Below, one piece after another: positions 45,999-56,828 of a stretch of 64,000 nucleotides of DNA (its first letter is position 1; every line of letters begins with the position of its first letter). The translations under genes and the position numbers were made by a program. The stretch is from Mucilaginibacter pallidiroseus. GTDB lineage: Bacteria > Bacteroidota > Bacteroidia > Sphingobacteriales > Sphingobacteriaceae. Below the pieces are notes generated by a model that did not search any database, was not told the DNA's origin, and saw only the letters and a list, made by a program, of their open reading frames with translations. The stretch spans positions 1 to 64,000 of the forward strand of contig NZ_VOEJ01000001.1 of NCBI RefSeq assembly GCF_007846085.1. The letters run 5' to 3'.

Positions 45999-47855
45999 AT
46001 GCTCATTTCTCCGCTAAACAGGGTTTTATTGATTATTTTATTTATAGGCAACTCTTTAAATGTAAAGGCACAGATTAACAGCTTTACTATCAAAAGCCCT
46101 GATAAAAAGGTCTCCGCAACCATATTTACGGATAAGCAAGGCTTGCTGCAATACCGCGTTGACTATAAAAAGATTGCGGTAATCAATCAATCGCGTATGG
46201 GGCTGTTGGTTAACGGTTTTGAAATTGGAAGCGCCAAAAAACTCCGGGCGTCGAAAGCCAAGGTGATACAAAAGCAGTTTGCCTGGCGTGGTGTGCATAG
46301 CAAGGCTATTTATCATGCAACAACAGCAACAGTTTTTACCGGGCCTGTTAATTCAACAAATACGCTTGCTATTGAAGTACAGGCTTTTAATACAGGAATA
46401 GCTTTCCGCTATGTTATGCCAGACCAGGGGCAGGCTAAAATTACCCGTGAGTTAACAACCTTTAACATACCTGAAAAGGCAGAAAACTGGTGGCAGGGCG
46501 ATATACATAATTATGAAGGGACGTACAGTAAGAGTACGGCCGCAGGCATCAAAAGCGGGCAGGTTATTGGTATGCCAATAACAGTAGTATTACCAAATAA
46601 TAAAGGTTTTGCGGCAATCACCGAGGCGAATGTTAACAACTATGCAGGTATGTACCTTGTTGCTACCGGTACCAGTGTTTTTGCAACTGCTTTAGATGGT
46701 GAGGTTAATTTGGACAGAAATGTTACAACGCCCTGGAGGGTGATCAGCATTGGGCCCGATTTAAACTCAGTGGTTAACAACGACATAATTGCCTGCTTGT
46801 CGCCCGAGCCTGACAGCAGGTTGTTTCCAGAAGATTTTGATACGGAATGGATTAAACCTGGCAAAAGTGTATGGTCATGGATGACAGCCGTTCGCGCGGT
46901 AACACCCGAGAACATGCGCAGGTTTACCGACCTTGCAGCACAGTGTGGGATACCTTACAATTTGGTAGATGATGGCTGGGGCCGATGGGAGGCTGCCGGC
47001 AAAGATAACTGGCAGTTATTGAGAGAATTGGTAGATTACTCCGCCGCCAAGAACGTCAAAATATGGGTTTGGGCAGCTTATCCAAACAACAATGGTATTG
47101 CCGGGCTTAAAGACTCCTTTTACATGAAAGAATTCTTTAAAAATTGCCGTCAGGCTGGCGTAGCCGGGGTAAAAATTGATTTCATGAGCAGCGAGTCGCA
47201 AAACCTGGTCGACTTTTACAACAGGGCAAGCCGTGAGGCGGCAAAACAGCACCTCATGATCGATTATCACGGCGCAAGTAAACCGTCGGGGCAAAGCCGT
47301 ACCTGGCCAAATGAGCTATCCCGAGAGGCTGTAAGGGGGCTGGAGTATAGTGACGATACCGACTGGCCAAGCCATAACACCATCATTCCGTTTACGCGTT
47401 ACCTTGCGGGGCATGGTGATTACACGCCGTTGAGTACAGCCAAGTTTGTTTCGTCAACCACGCTTCCTCATCAGGTTGCTACAATGGTTACTTTTACATC
47501 CCCGTTTTTGTGCCTGGGGGTGGATCCTGCTGATTTACTTAAAAGTGAGGCCTTACCTTTTGTACGTGCCATTCCAAGTGTTTGGGATGAGACTGTAGTC
47601 CTTCCCCCAAGTGAAATAGGGGAGGTGTGCGTAATGGCAAGGCGAAGCGGTACAAAATGGTTTTTAGCAGTGCTGAATAATAAACAGGCGCGCAACATAA
47701 GTGTTCCGCTTTCATTTCTATCCTATAAAGCACACAGCTATCAGTTTATGGGTAATAAACAAGCAAACACCTCAGCTAAGGGAACGGTCACCAATAAAGA
47801 CAAGTTTAACATTGATCTCGGCTCAGGTGATGGCTTTATAGCCATGTTCGATTAG
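45999..47855 (+). CDS. Glycoside hydrolase family 97
   Basis: 618 residues: signal peptide (LLIILFIGNSLNVKAQ), N-terminal beta-supersandwich (about 25-280), catalytic barrel (about 285-560), C-terminal beta domain. Family blocks: WWQGDIHNYEGTY, WSWMTAVRAVTPENMRRFTD, LVDDGWGRW, GVKIDFMSSES, GLEYSDDTDWPSHN. Asp394 in VKIDF is where I recall the nucleophile of the retaining alpha-galactosidase type; SusB-like inverting enzymes use Glu instead. I therefore lean to a retaining alpha-galactosidase-like activity, but this is inference. Exported; monocistronic. Confidence 0.9.
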   Translation: MLISPLNRVLLIILFIGNSLNVKAQINSFTIKSPDKKVSATIFTDKQGLLQYRVDYKKIAVINQSRMGLLVNGFEIGSAKKLRASKAKVIQKQFAWRGVHSKAIYHATTATVFTGPVNSTNTLAIEVQAFNTGIAFRYVMPDQGQAKITRELTTFNIPEKAENWWQGDIHNYEGTYSKSTAAGIKSGQVIGMPITVVLPNNKGFAAITEANVNNYAGMYLVATGTSVFATALDGEVNLDRNVTTPWRVISIGPDLNSVVNNDIIACLSPEPDSRLFPEDFDTEWIKPGKSVWSWMTAVRAVTPENMRRFTDLAAQCGIPYNLVDDGWGRWEAAGKDNWQLLRELVDYSAAKNVKIWVWAAYPNNNGIAGLKDSFYMKEFFKNCRQAGVAGVKIDFMSSESQNLVDFYNRASREAAKQHLMIDYHGASKPSGQSRTWPNELSREAVRGLEYSDDTDWPSHNTIIPFTRYLAGHGDYTPLSTAKFVSSTTLPHQVATMVTFTSPFLCLGVDPADLLKSEALPFVRAIPSVWDETVVLPPSEIGEVCVMARRSGTKWFLAVLNNKQARNISVPLSFLSYKAHSYQFMGNKQANTSAKGTVTNKDKFNIDLGSGDGFIAMFD

Positions 47856-48164
47856 TGTTCGCTCTTATAAAGGCATTATGAGTGTAGTTACCTAGTACTC
47901 TTGATGGATTTCCTCATTAATCGGCTCACAGCCTGCTGTTCTTAAATACTAATGGTCAATAAGTATTACCCAATTCGTTCCCGGGCGGTAAAAATGGCTT
48001 TCGTGCATTTTTATAGTAATCCCTATTAATATTTAATTAATCGATTTAAGTACTAATATATTAGACGTCCGGAAATGTATCTGCGTCAGCTTTTTCGAGC
48101 GTCTTGTAGCACTTCTTAGCCTATAATTGCTACTTTTACGTTTAACATATTAGCCCAATACCCC
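47856..48164. other. Intergenic region
   Basis: 309 bp between a GH97 gene and a histidine kinase gene on the same strand. No credible frame or strong terminator; an imperfect hairpin near 47870-47890 is the only structure seen. Confidence 0.4.
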
Positions 48165-50000
48165 TTGAATATTACCCTCATTAGCGACAAGGCAGCCTTG
48201 CTTGCCATCATAAAAAGTTTGCCGGGAAATTTTCTTATTTTATTGCCTGATGCGCCCCGGTTTACAATTGTCGAGGTGAGTGACGAGTATAACCGCGCTA
48301 CCTTTACAAAGCGCGAGGATATCATTGGAAGCGCAATGTTCGAGGTTTTTCCGGATGATCCGGCTGATTTATATGCTGATGGTGTCGCCAATCTTAACGC
48401 ATCTTTTCATACGGTGATTAGTACAAGGCAAAGTCACGAGATGGGTATACAGCGTTATCCTGTGCAGGACGGGGTGTCTAACACTTTTGTTGAGAAATTT
48501 TGGGCACCCGTTAATAAGCCCGTTATTGTTGAGGGCGAGGTTGCCTATATAATTCATTCCGTTACGGATGTTACCGAAAGCAGGTTGCTCAAATCGCGTG
48601 AGCAATATTTTATGGCACTTGCAGAGCAATCTCCATTTATGATTTGGCGAAGCGCGGGAGCATCCTGTATTTATGTAAACAATGCCTGGATGGAAACTAC
48701 TGGTTTGTCTTACGAAGACAGCCTTGGCTCGGGGCACCTCAAGGCGTTTCATCCCGATGATATTCCGGAACAACGTAAGTTATTTGCAGGTGCTTTAGAA
48801 AGCCGTACATCATACGAAACGAAGTATCGCATTTTTGATGCTGAAGGCAAAATAAGGTGGGTTTTTATGAAAGTAACACCTTTGCTAATGGAAGGCGCTA
48901 CCATAGAATTTGTAGGCAGCATGATTGACATTACCGACCAGGAAATAGCAGCGCAAAGGGTAATTGAAAGCGAAACTCAATTCAGGCAAATGGCTGATTC
49001 AATTATCCAGATGATATGGGTAACAGATGCAGAGGGAATGCACGAATACTATAATCAAAGATGGTATGACTTTACGGGCGCAACACACGAGCAAACGGAA
49101 GGTGAGGGGTGGAACCAGGTTTTTCATCCCGACGACCAGGAACGCGCCTGGAAAGTATGGCGCCACTCACTCGATACCGGCGAACCGTATGAAATTGAAT
49201 ACCGTTTAAGAAAATACACAGGCGAATATGTATGGGTGTTGGGCAGGGCCGCACCTTATTATGATAACGATGGCAAAATATTGAAGTGGTTTGGCACTTG
49301 TACCGATATTAACGAGCAAAAGCTTTTACAACAGCAAAAAGACGACTTTATTAATATTGCCAGCCATGAATTAAAAACACCGTTAACAAGCTTAAGTGCC
49401 AATATTCAGTTTCTGCAAAAGATGGTAAGCAATATTGCTGGTGGCAGCCCTATGCTCGAAAAGCTGGTATTGTCATCTGTAACAAACGTTAGGAAACTTA
49501 ATAAGCTGATAGATGAGTTACTTAACGCAAACAGCATTGGCCTGGGGCAGTTAACAATTTGGAAGGAGAATTTTGATCTGGTTGCCTTGGTAAAAGACTC
49601 TGTGGCTTATTTGTCTAACGATAACCAACCGGTTGTGATTACGGGCGAGGAAACCGCCAAGGTGTTTGGCGACCCTGTTAAGGTTGAGCAAATTGTGGTT
49701 AACCTGGTTAACAATGCCCATAAATATGCAAGAGAGTCGAAGTATGTGGAAGTTAACGTACAGTCAACTTCTTCAGGATATATGGTAAGGGTGATTGACC
49801 AAGGGCCTGGTATTAAGGAAGATCAGCAGAAGTTTCTGTTTGACCGTTATTACCAGGCCGAAAATCGGGTTGGGCGTAATTCAGGCATGGGGTTGGGATT
49901 ATTTATCTGCGCAAGTATTGTAAAAGCCCACCATGGCGAAATTGGTGTTGAGAGTGAGCCTGGAAAGGGAAGCATATTTTGGTTTACCCTGCTTAAATAA
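48165..50000 (+). CDS. Soluble triple-PAS sensor histidine kinase
   Basis: 611 residues. I keep the TTG at 48165 because no ATG occurs between the upstream stop and it, and the next ATG (48333) would cut into the first PAS domain. PAS domains at about 5-140, 145-265 and 270-395; HisKA with FINIASHELKTPLTSLSANI; HATPase with VNLVNNAHKYARESK, VIDQGPGIKED and GMGLGLFICASIV. No transmembrane segment. None of its PAS units carries the LOV cysteine motif seen in the 51513 kinase. Its stop is 7 nt from the convergent DUF892 gene; the partner regulator may be one of the two single receivers at 50.6-51.5 kb. Confidence 0.9.
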   Translation: MNITLISDKAALLAIIKSLPGNFLILLPDAPRFTIVEVSDEYNRATFTKREDIIGSAMFEVFPDDPADLYADGVANLNASFHTVISTRQSHEMGIQRYPVQDGVSNTFVEKFWAPVNKPVIVEGEVAYIIHSVTDVTESRLLKSREQYFMALAEQSPFMIWRSAGASCIYVNNAWMETTGLSYEDSLGSGHLKAFHPDDIPEQRKLFAGALESRTSYETKYRIFDAEGKIRWVFMKVTPLLMEGATIEFVGSMIDITDQEIAAQRVIESETQFRQMADSIIQMIWVTDAEGMHEYYNQRWYDFTGATHEQTEGEGWNQVFHPDDQERAWKVWRHSLDTGEPYEIEYRLRKYTGEYVWVLGRAAPYYDNDGKILKWFGTCTDINEQKLLQQQKDDFINIASHELKTPLTSLSANIQFLQKMVSNIAGGSPMLEKLVLSSVTNVRKLNKLIDELLNANSIGLGQLTIWKENFDLVALVKDSVAYLSNDNQPVVITGEETAKVFGDPVKVEQIVVNLVNNAHKYARESKYVEVNVQSTSSGYMVRVIDQGPGIKEDQQKFLFDRYYQAENRVGRNSGMGLGLFICASIVKAHHGEIGVESEPGKGSIFWFTLLK

Positions 50001-50007
50001 TTTGACG

Positions 50008-50538
50008 CTACTTTGCAGTAACATACTTAGCAGTGATCAGCAGTAATAACGTACGGTCAGCCTTAGCCTCATCGTAATTTTCTTTAATCAGTTGCTTTAT
50101 CTGTTTATTCTTAAGCTTAACAGCTGCCATCTCTAATACCTGGAAAGAGGCCATCTCTACACTTTCAATAGTTTGCATATAAAAAGCGATAGACATATCG
50201 CGCAATTCAGGATCATTGCTGTGCAACTTTATGTCTTCAAAAGCGTCGTCAACCAAACCAGCCAAACCGCTGTAATTACCTTTTCCACGGTCGGCATCCA
50301 TTATGGCATAAATGATGTCCATCCTTGCCAGCTGCTTTTCCACATCTTCAAGCGTCTCTAGTATGGCCATCCTAAGATCTGCAAAATGCACTTCGTCTGC
50401 AATTTCAGGAAGGTGTTTTACTAAATGGCTTTTTGCAGCGTATATTTTGTCGAGATTATTTATAAAATACGTCCTTAACTTTTGTGGGCCTAAAGCAATT
50501 TTACCGTTTGGCTTTTGCTGGTTTGATCTTTTTTCCAT
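50008..50538 (-). CDS. DUF892/YciF-like ferritin-fold protein
   Basis: 176 residues, all helical: LRTYFINNLDKIYAAKSHLV, FADLRMAILETLEDVEKQLARM, SIAFYMQTIESVEMASFQVL. The ferritin-like four-helix bundle with Glu/Tyr/Asp at regular spacing fits DUF892 (YciE/YciF), stress-induced proteins of unclear function. It lies among receivers and the LOV kinase on the minus strand, so it may be their regulated target. Confidence 0.75.
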   Translation of the reverse strand: MEKRSNQQKPNGKIALGPQKLRTYFINNLDKIYAAKSHLVKHLPEIADEVHFADLRMAILETLEDVEKQLARMDIIYAIMDADRGKGNYSGLAGLVDDAFEDIKLHSNDPELRDMSIAFYMQTIESVEMASFQVLEMAAVKLKNKQIKQLIKENYDEAKADRTLLLLITAKYVTAK

Positions 50539-50600
50539 TAGGGTCAGTTAACATACAAATATACGACTTAACCACAATCATGGAATTATCGTTTTACTAA

Positions 50601-50963
50601 CTACTTCATGCAGGTTTTTACCTTTAGCAGCAGGTCGTAAATATCAAATGGTTTGGTAATATACAAATCTGCGCCACACTGATTGGCTAGCATTGCCAGG
50701 TCTGTTTCCGCAGAAACTAACACAACAGGTATTTTTTTTCCCGGATAAGATGATTTAATTTCCGCACAAATCTGATCGCCTCTTTTCGCCGATCCCGCTA
50801 TGCGTACGTCTAATAAAATTACGTCGGGGTTTATGATATGTATATTATCGGCTGCTTCGCCTGTGTTTGATACCACCACATTGTATCCTTCGTCCCTAAA
50901 TATGATGTGCAGAATATCCAGGATGTCCTCGTCGTCATCAATTATGAGTATCCGCTTGTTCAT
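50601..50963 (-). CDS. Single-domain response regulator (receiver only)
   Basis: 120 residues from the ATG at 50963; a GTG 9 nt upstream is also open. Contains IDDDEDILDIL, phospho-acceptor Asp in VILLDVRIAGSAKRGD, VSAETD and YITKPFD. There is no output domain, so it acts as a relay or by protein contact. The loop after the Asp is longer than usual (RIAGSAKRGDQ). Same strand as the LOV kinase and second receiver. Confidence 0.92.
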   Translation of the reverse strand: MNKRILIIDDDEDILDILHIIFRDEGYNVVVSNTGEAADNIHIINPDVILLDVRIAGSAKRGDQICAEIKSSYPGKKIPVVLVSAETDLAMLANQCGADLYITKPFDIYDLLLKVKTCMK

Positions 50964-51132
50964 GCCAAGCACACATCAAGATTCATACCTAATGGTTAAT
51001 AAAACCTTGTTTAAGGTTAAATAAATTAAATTGCTCTAATAAATTTCCAATATCTCGGTTTTTTGCAATCGGGTCGTATTCAACATACTGCCCATGTGTT
51101 GGCAAATTCATACTTAATGTCCTGAAAAATTT

Positions 51133-51513
51133 TTAAGACGCAATTTGTTCACCGCCCAACAAATGTCTATTTACTATTGATAGCAGCGCATCAATATCAT
51201 ACGGCTTTTCAAGGAAGTCGTTAGCACCGGCTGCAAAAGCGATTTCGCGGCCATCCCTGCTTGCAGATATCACGATGATGGGTATGCTTTTTACTGCTTC
51301 GTCGCTCCTGAGCTGTCTCGCAACCTGGTCGCCAGAGAGGCCCGGCATCCATAGGTCAAGCAGTACAATATCAGGCTTTTCGCTGGCCACGAGTTCCGTA
51401 ACGGTAAGGCTGTTTATAGTAGGGATAACAGTATAGCCCTCGGCCTCGAGTATCATTGATGTTATATCTAATATTTCCTGTTCGTCGTCGCAAATAATAA
51501 TTTTAGCACTCAT
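51133..51513 (-). CDS. Single-domain response regulator of the LOV kinase
   Basis: 126 residues: ICDDEQEILDI, phospho-acceptor in IVLLDLWMPGLSGDQVA, VISASRDG and DFLEKPYDIDALL. Receiver only. Its ATG overlaps the kinase stop by 1 nt (TAATG), so the pair is translationally coupled and almost certainly cognate. As no DNA-binding domain exists, the output must be through another protein, perhaps the second receiver or a phosphotransfer partner. Confidence 0.94.
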   Translation of the reverse strand: MSAKIIICDDEQEILDITSMILEAEGYTVIPTINSLTVTELVASEKPDIVLLDLWMPGLSGDQVARQLRSDEAVKSIPIIVISASRDGREIAFAAGANDFLEKPYDIDALLSIVNRHLLGGEQIAS

Positions 51514-53042
51514 TATGCTCGATTAATAGGTACAGTAAAGTTGAATACAGAGCCTTTGCCCTCATCGCTATCTACCCAAAGGGTACCTTTATGTTCTTTA
51601 ATAATTTGTTTACTAACGTATAATCCAATGCCTACACCTGGAAACTTTTCGGTGGTGCGTTCCGAGCGATAAAACCGCTCAAATATTTTGCGTTGATCAT
51701 CTGCATTTATGCCGATACCAGTGTCGGCAATGGCAACCTTTACAAATTCATCGTCTTTGGTAACATGTATTTTAACTTCTTTTGCCGCCGGCGAATATTT
51801 TACAGCGTTGCTCAGCAGGTTTATCAGTACCTGTTCAAGGCGGCCAAAGTCGGCAGTAACGTCGGTATTGCATTTACTGGTTATAATGAGCTGATGCGTT
51901 GGTGTGGTTACCTGCACCCCTTTAACAGCCTCCTCAACCAAATGATCAAAATTAAAAGTGGTATAATGAAACTCCACCTTGCCCGATTGTATTTTCGAAA
52001 CATCAAGCAAATCATAAATCAGTCGTTCGAGCCTGGCAATAGATTTTGTTGCCGTAGCAAAACCATTTAAGTAAGCGGTGTCATTGTTTTTTATCGCCTG
52101 GCGCTCCAGCAATTGGATGTTACCTTTAATGCTGGTTAAAGGCGTTTTCATCTCGTGGCTTGCAATGCTTATAAAATCTTCTTTTCGCTGTTCCACTTCC
52201 CGTCGTTCGGTGATATCCTCAATGGCGAGTAATATCCTGTCCTGATATTTACCTTCCAGCACAATTTGGCGGGCATTTAAAACCAGCAGTTTGCGGCCAA
52301 TATCCGGAAATTCGTTCTCGAGTTCGAAACCCTCAAACGGGTTATTATGGGGCAAAACGTTTACCAGGAGATCTTTTAACTCAGGTATATTCCACTGCCC
52401 ATCGCCAAGGCTAAGCAAACCTTTACCAATAACATCCGCACTTTTTACCTGGAAAAACTTACAAAAGTGTTCATTGACGCCCAATATTTTTAAGTCTTCA
52501 TTCAGTACAACTAAACTTTCGCGTATTGTCTCAATTATACTGGCAAGATAATCCTCGCTCTCTTGCAAGTCTTGCGTACGCTCAGTTACCCTCTTCTCCA
52601 AATTAGCCTTTTCATCGGCCAAAGCATTTTCGGCATTTTTGCGCGCAGTAATATCATTCTGGATGCCAATGAAGTGAGTTATCTGGCCGTTGCTGTCCTT
52701 TACCGGCGATATCCTCAGTTCGTTCCAGATCATCTGCCCGTTTTTTTTATAGTTGCGAAGCTCAACTTTGCAATGCTCACCGGCAGTTATTGCACCAAGA
52801 AGTGCTTCACGACCTTTCTGCTCACGATCATTGGCTTGCAAAAAGCGACAGTTACGGCCTATAATCTCGTCTTTGGTGTAACCTGTTATTTGTTCGAAAG
52901 CAGCATTGCAATAAATTATCGGCTGGTCGGGCTGCGTGTTGTCGGTTATCACCACGCCATTGCTTGATGCGTTAACCGCCGCGGCGAATATCCGGATATC
53001 CGCTTGTTCAATATTGGGGAACTGATCGTGAAATTCGTCCAT
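51513..53042 (-). CDS. LOV-domain (blue-light) sensor histidine kinase
   Basis: 509 residues, soluble. Residues 15-140 form a LOV domain: GRNCRFLQ at 62-69 with the photoactive Cys65, flavin-contacting Asn97 and Asn107 (LRNYKKNG, MIWNELRISPV), and Gln128 in HFIGIQND. This is the full LOV signature, so it should bind FMN and form a cysteinyl adduct in blue light. A second PAS (about 155-285, LGDGQWNIPELKDLL), HisKA with FISIASHEMKTPLTSIKGNI and HATPase with LINLLSNAVKYSPAAKE, IADTGIGINADD and GVGIGLYVSKQII follow. It is coupled to the receiver at 51133. Confidence 0.95.
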   Translation of the reverse strand: MDEFHDQFPNIEQADIRIFAAAVNASSNGVVITDNTQPDQPIIYCNAAFEQITGYTKDEIIGRNCRFLQANDREQKGREALLGAITAGEHCKVELRNYKKNGQMIWNELRISPVKDSNGQITHFIGIQNDITARKNAENALADEKANLEKRVTERTQDLQESEDYLASIIETIRESLVVLNEDLKILGVNEHFCKFFQVKSADVIGKGLLSLGDGQWNIPELKDLLVNVLPHNNPFEGFELENEFPDIGRKLLVLNARQIVLEGKYQDRILLAIEDITERREVEQRKEDFISIASHEMKTPLTSIKGNIQLLERQAIKNNDTAYLNGFATATKSIARLERLIYDLLDVSKIQSGKVEFHYTTFNFDHLVEEAVKGVQVTTPTHQLIITSKCNTDVTADFGRLEQVLINLLSNAVKYSPAAKEVKIHVTKDDEFVKVAIADTGIGINADDQRKIFERFYRSERTTEKFPGVGIGLYVSKQIIKEHKGTLWVDSDEGKGSVFNFTVPINRA

Positions 53043-53321
53043 TTATCGGCTAGTTGTTTTTGCTCCTACGTAACAACAATAATTCCGATAAGTTCTACAC
53101 AAGTGATAATAAGGCAGGTGAATAAATTGCGGTACTGTATGTTGGTATACGGCACCCATAATTTTTGTCACTATTATTGCAAATTTGTCAGCCAGTTCTA
53201 TACAATCATTTGTTTTAAAACTGAAAATTTTTCAGACAGCTTAATAGTTTATCGTTTGGTCTGCGATTTGATTTACGGCTGTCGGTTTAATTAATTATAA
53301 GTTTTAATCATTAAAAATTTT

Positions 53322-53328
53322 AAGGAGG
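53322..53328 (+). promoter_or_regulatory. Strong Shine-Dalgarno of the hsp20 gene
   Basis: AAGGAGG lies 8 nt before the ATG at 53337. This near-perfect anti-16S match stands out because the other genes of the window mostly lack one, as is usual in Bacteroidota. Confidence 0.75.
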
Positions 53329-53336
53329 AAAAACCC

Positions 53337-53780
53337 ATGACATTGGTTAAATTTAATTCGGACAGAAAAAACAATGGTTCATTTTTGCCAGGCATTAATG
53401 ACGTTTTTGATTCGATCTTTAACGACACCTTTTTTAACGACCGTATGGCAACACGGGTGCCGGCAGCAAACATCAGCGAATCTGAAGACCATTACCACGT
53501 TGAGTTGGCAGCACCGGGATTAAAAAAGGAAGATTTCAAAATCAGCCTTGATCGTAACATGCTCAATATTTCTGTAGAGCAGCAACACGAAAACAAAGAC
53601 GCGCAGAAAAATTACAGCAAACGCGAGTTCAGTTATAACTCATTTGTGCGCTCGTTTACACTGCCAGATAGCGCGAATTACGAAAATATTGAAGCGTCAT
53701 ACAACGATGGCGTGTTATCGATTGATATTGCCAAACGCGAAGAGGCGAAGATGGTTCGTCGCCAAATAGAGATTAAATAA
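53337..53780 (+). CDS. Small heat-shock protein Hsp20
   Basis: 147 residues. Alpha-crystallin domain about 40-140: ATRVPAANISESEDHYHVEL, APGLKKEDFKISLDRNMLNI, SFTLPDSANYENIEASYNDG, GVLSIDIAKRE. The C-terminal I-x-I-like tail (RRQIEIK) is present. ATP-independent holdase chaperone. It has its own terminator and an exceptional ribosome binding site, indicating high expression under stress. Confidence 0.95.
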   Translation: MTLVKFNSDRKNNGSFLPGINDVFDSIFNDTFFNDRMATRVPAANISESEDHYHVELAAPGLKKEDFKISLDRNMLNISVEQQHENKDAQKNYSKREFSYNSFVRSFTLPDSANYENIEASYNDGVLSIDIAKREEAKMVRRQIEIK

Positions 53781-53800
53781 TTCGTTTAACATCTAATTCC

Positions 53801-53827
53801 AAGGCCCCGGTAAGGGGCCTTATTTTT
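53801..53827 (+). terminator. Intrinsic terminator of hsp20
   Basis: 8-bp stem AAGGCCCC (53801-53808) / GGGGCCTT (53814-53821), 5-nt loop, then a T-rich tract up to the next gene's ATG at 53830. Confidence 0.88.
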
Positions 53828-53829
53828 TT

Positions 53830-54126
53830 ATGAAAACTCAATATTATATTTTGCTTAGCTTAAAAACACCTGCCGGGTTTGAATATTTTGGCCAGTTTGA
53901 ATTGGGCAACGATAAGGATGCTGCAAACACGCTCTTCATCAATCTGGAGGGTGATCCCGAGCCTGACGGCCGTGCAGTTTTGCACATCGATCAAATGGAA
54001 ACGGTAGATGCATTGCCTGTTAAAATAAATACCAAGTGCTGCACGCTTGATGAACTTGCAAGTAACATCAAAATAATAGCCCGTGAAACATTCCGTTTGA
54101 AAAACCTGCGAAACCTTGACGAGTAG
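53830..54126 (+). CDS. Hypothetical protein, 98 residues
   Basis: Starts MKTQYYILLSLKTPAGFEYF and continues FGQFELGNDKDAANTLFINL, with a helical C-terminus (LASNIKIIARETFRLKNLR). It begins 3 nt after the hsp20 terminator T-run, so its promoter must lie within hsp20 or it relies on read-through. No known family; composition looks genuine. Confidence 0.6.
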   Translation: MKTQYYILLSLKTPAGFEYFGQFELGNDKDAANTLFINLEGDPEPDGRAVLHIDQMETVDALPVKINTKCCTLDELASNIKIIARETFRLKNLRNLDE

Positions 54127-54194
54127 TCTTTTAGCGTTGTGGCATGGCAATAGTGGAAATTAATTTTAACGTCTTCCAAAGCTTATAAGTAATA

Positions 54195-54227
54195 TTTGCT
54201 TTTTAAGATGATAGTATAATATCTTTA
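54195..54227 (+). promoter_or_regulatory. Possible katG promoter
   Basis: TTTG (54195-54198) and TATCTTTA (54220-54227) are 21 nt apart, near the Bacteroidota -33/-7 consensus TTTG / TAnnTTTG. It would give a 5' leader of about 145 nt before katG. Confidence 0.3.
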
Positions 54228-54372
54228 TATACACGGCCAAATGTGTTTTGGCTTAATTAGTTCTGTCTATCCGCTATAGAATTAATCGATTGGCGGCGTT
54301 GTTTTAAATCACATACTTTTATACCATCTGCAATAAGTAACAGCAGTCAATTGTTCAATCTATAAAACTTAA

Positions 54373-56658
<2,286 letters not shown>

Positions 56659-56674
56659 CATCAATTTTATGTAA

Positions 56675-56707
56675 CAGCAAAGGCACTCCAACACGGTGCC
56701 TTTGCTG
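56675..56707 (+). terminator. Hairpin after katG
   Basis: 12-bp perfect stem CAGCAAAGGCAC (56675-56686) / GTGCCTTTGCTG (56696-56707), 9-nt loop. The following T-run is short (TTTATAT), so termination may be partial. Confidence 0.7.
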
Positions 56708-56828
56708 TTTATATGCTTAACTGTTAAAAGATTGCCCATCGGTAGATAACAGATTTAACAAGCGCAGTTTTTGCGGACCGGTTAGTTTGTGATTTGTATT
56801 AGATGCATTTTTTATATTTTTATATTAA

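Noticed and set aside
45845-46078. Open frame overlapping the GH97 start
   Set aside because: It is out of frame with the GH97 signal peptide and has no independent features.
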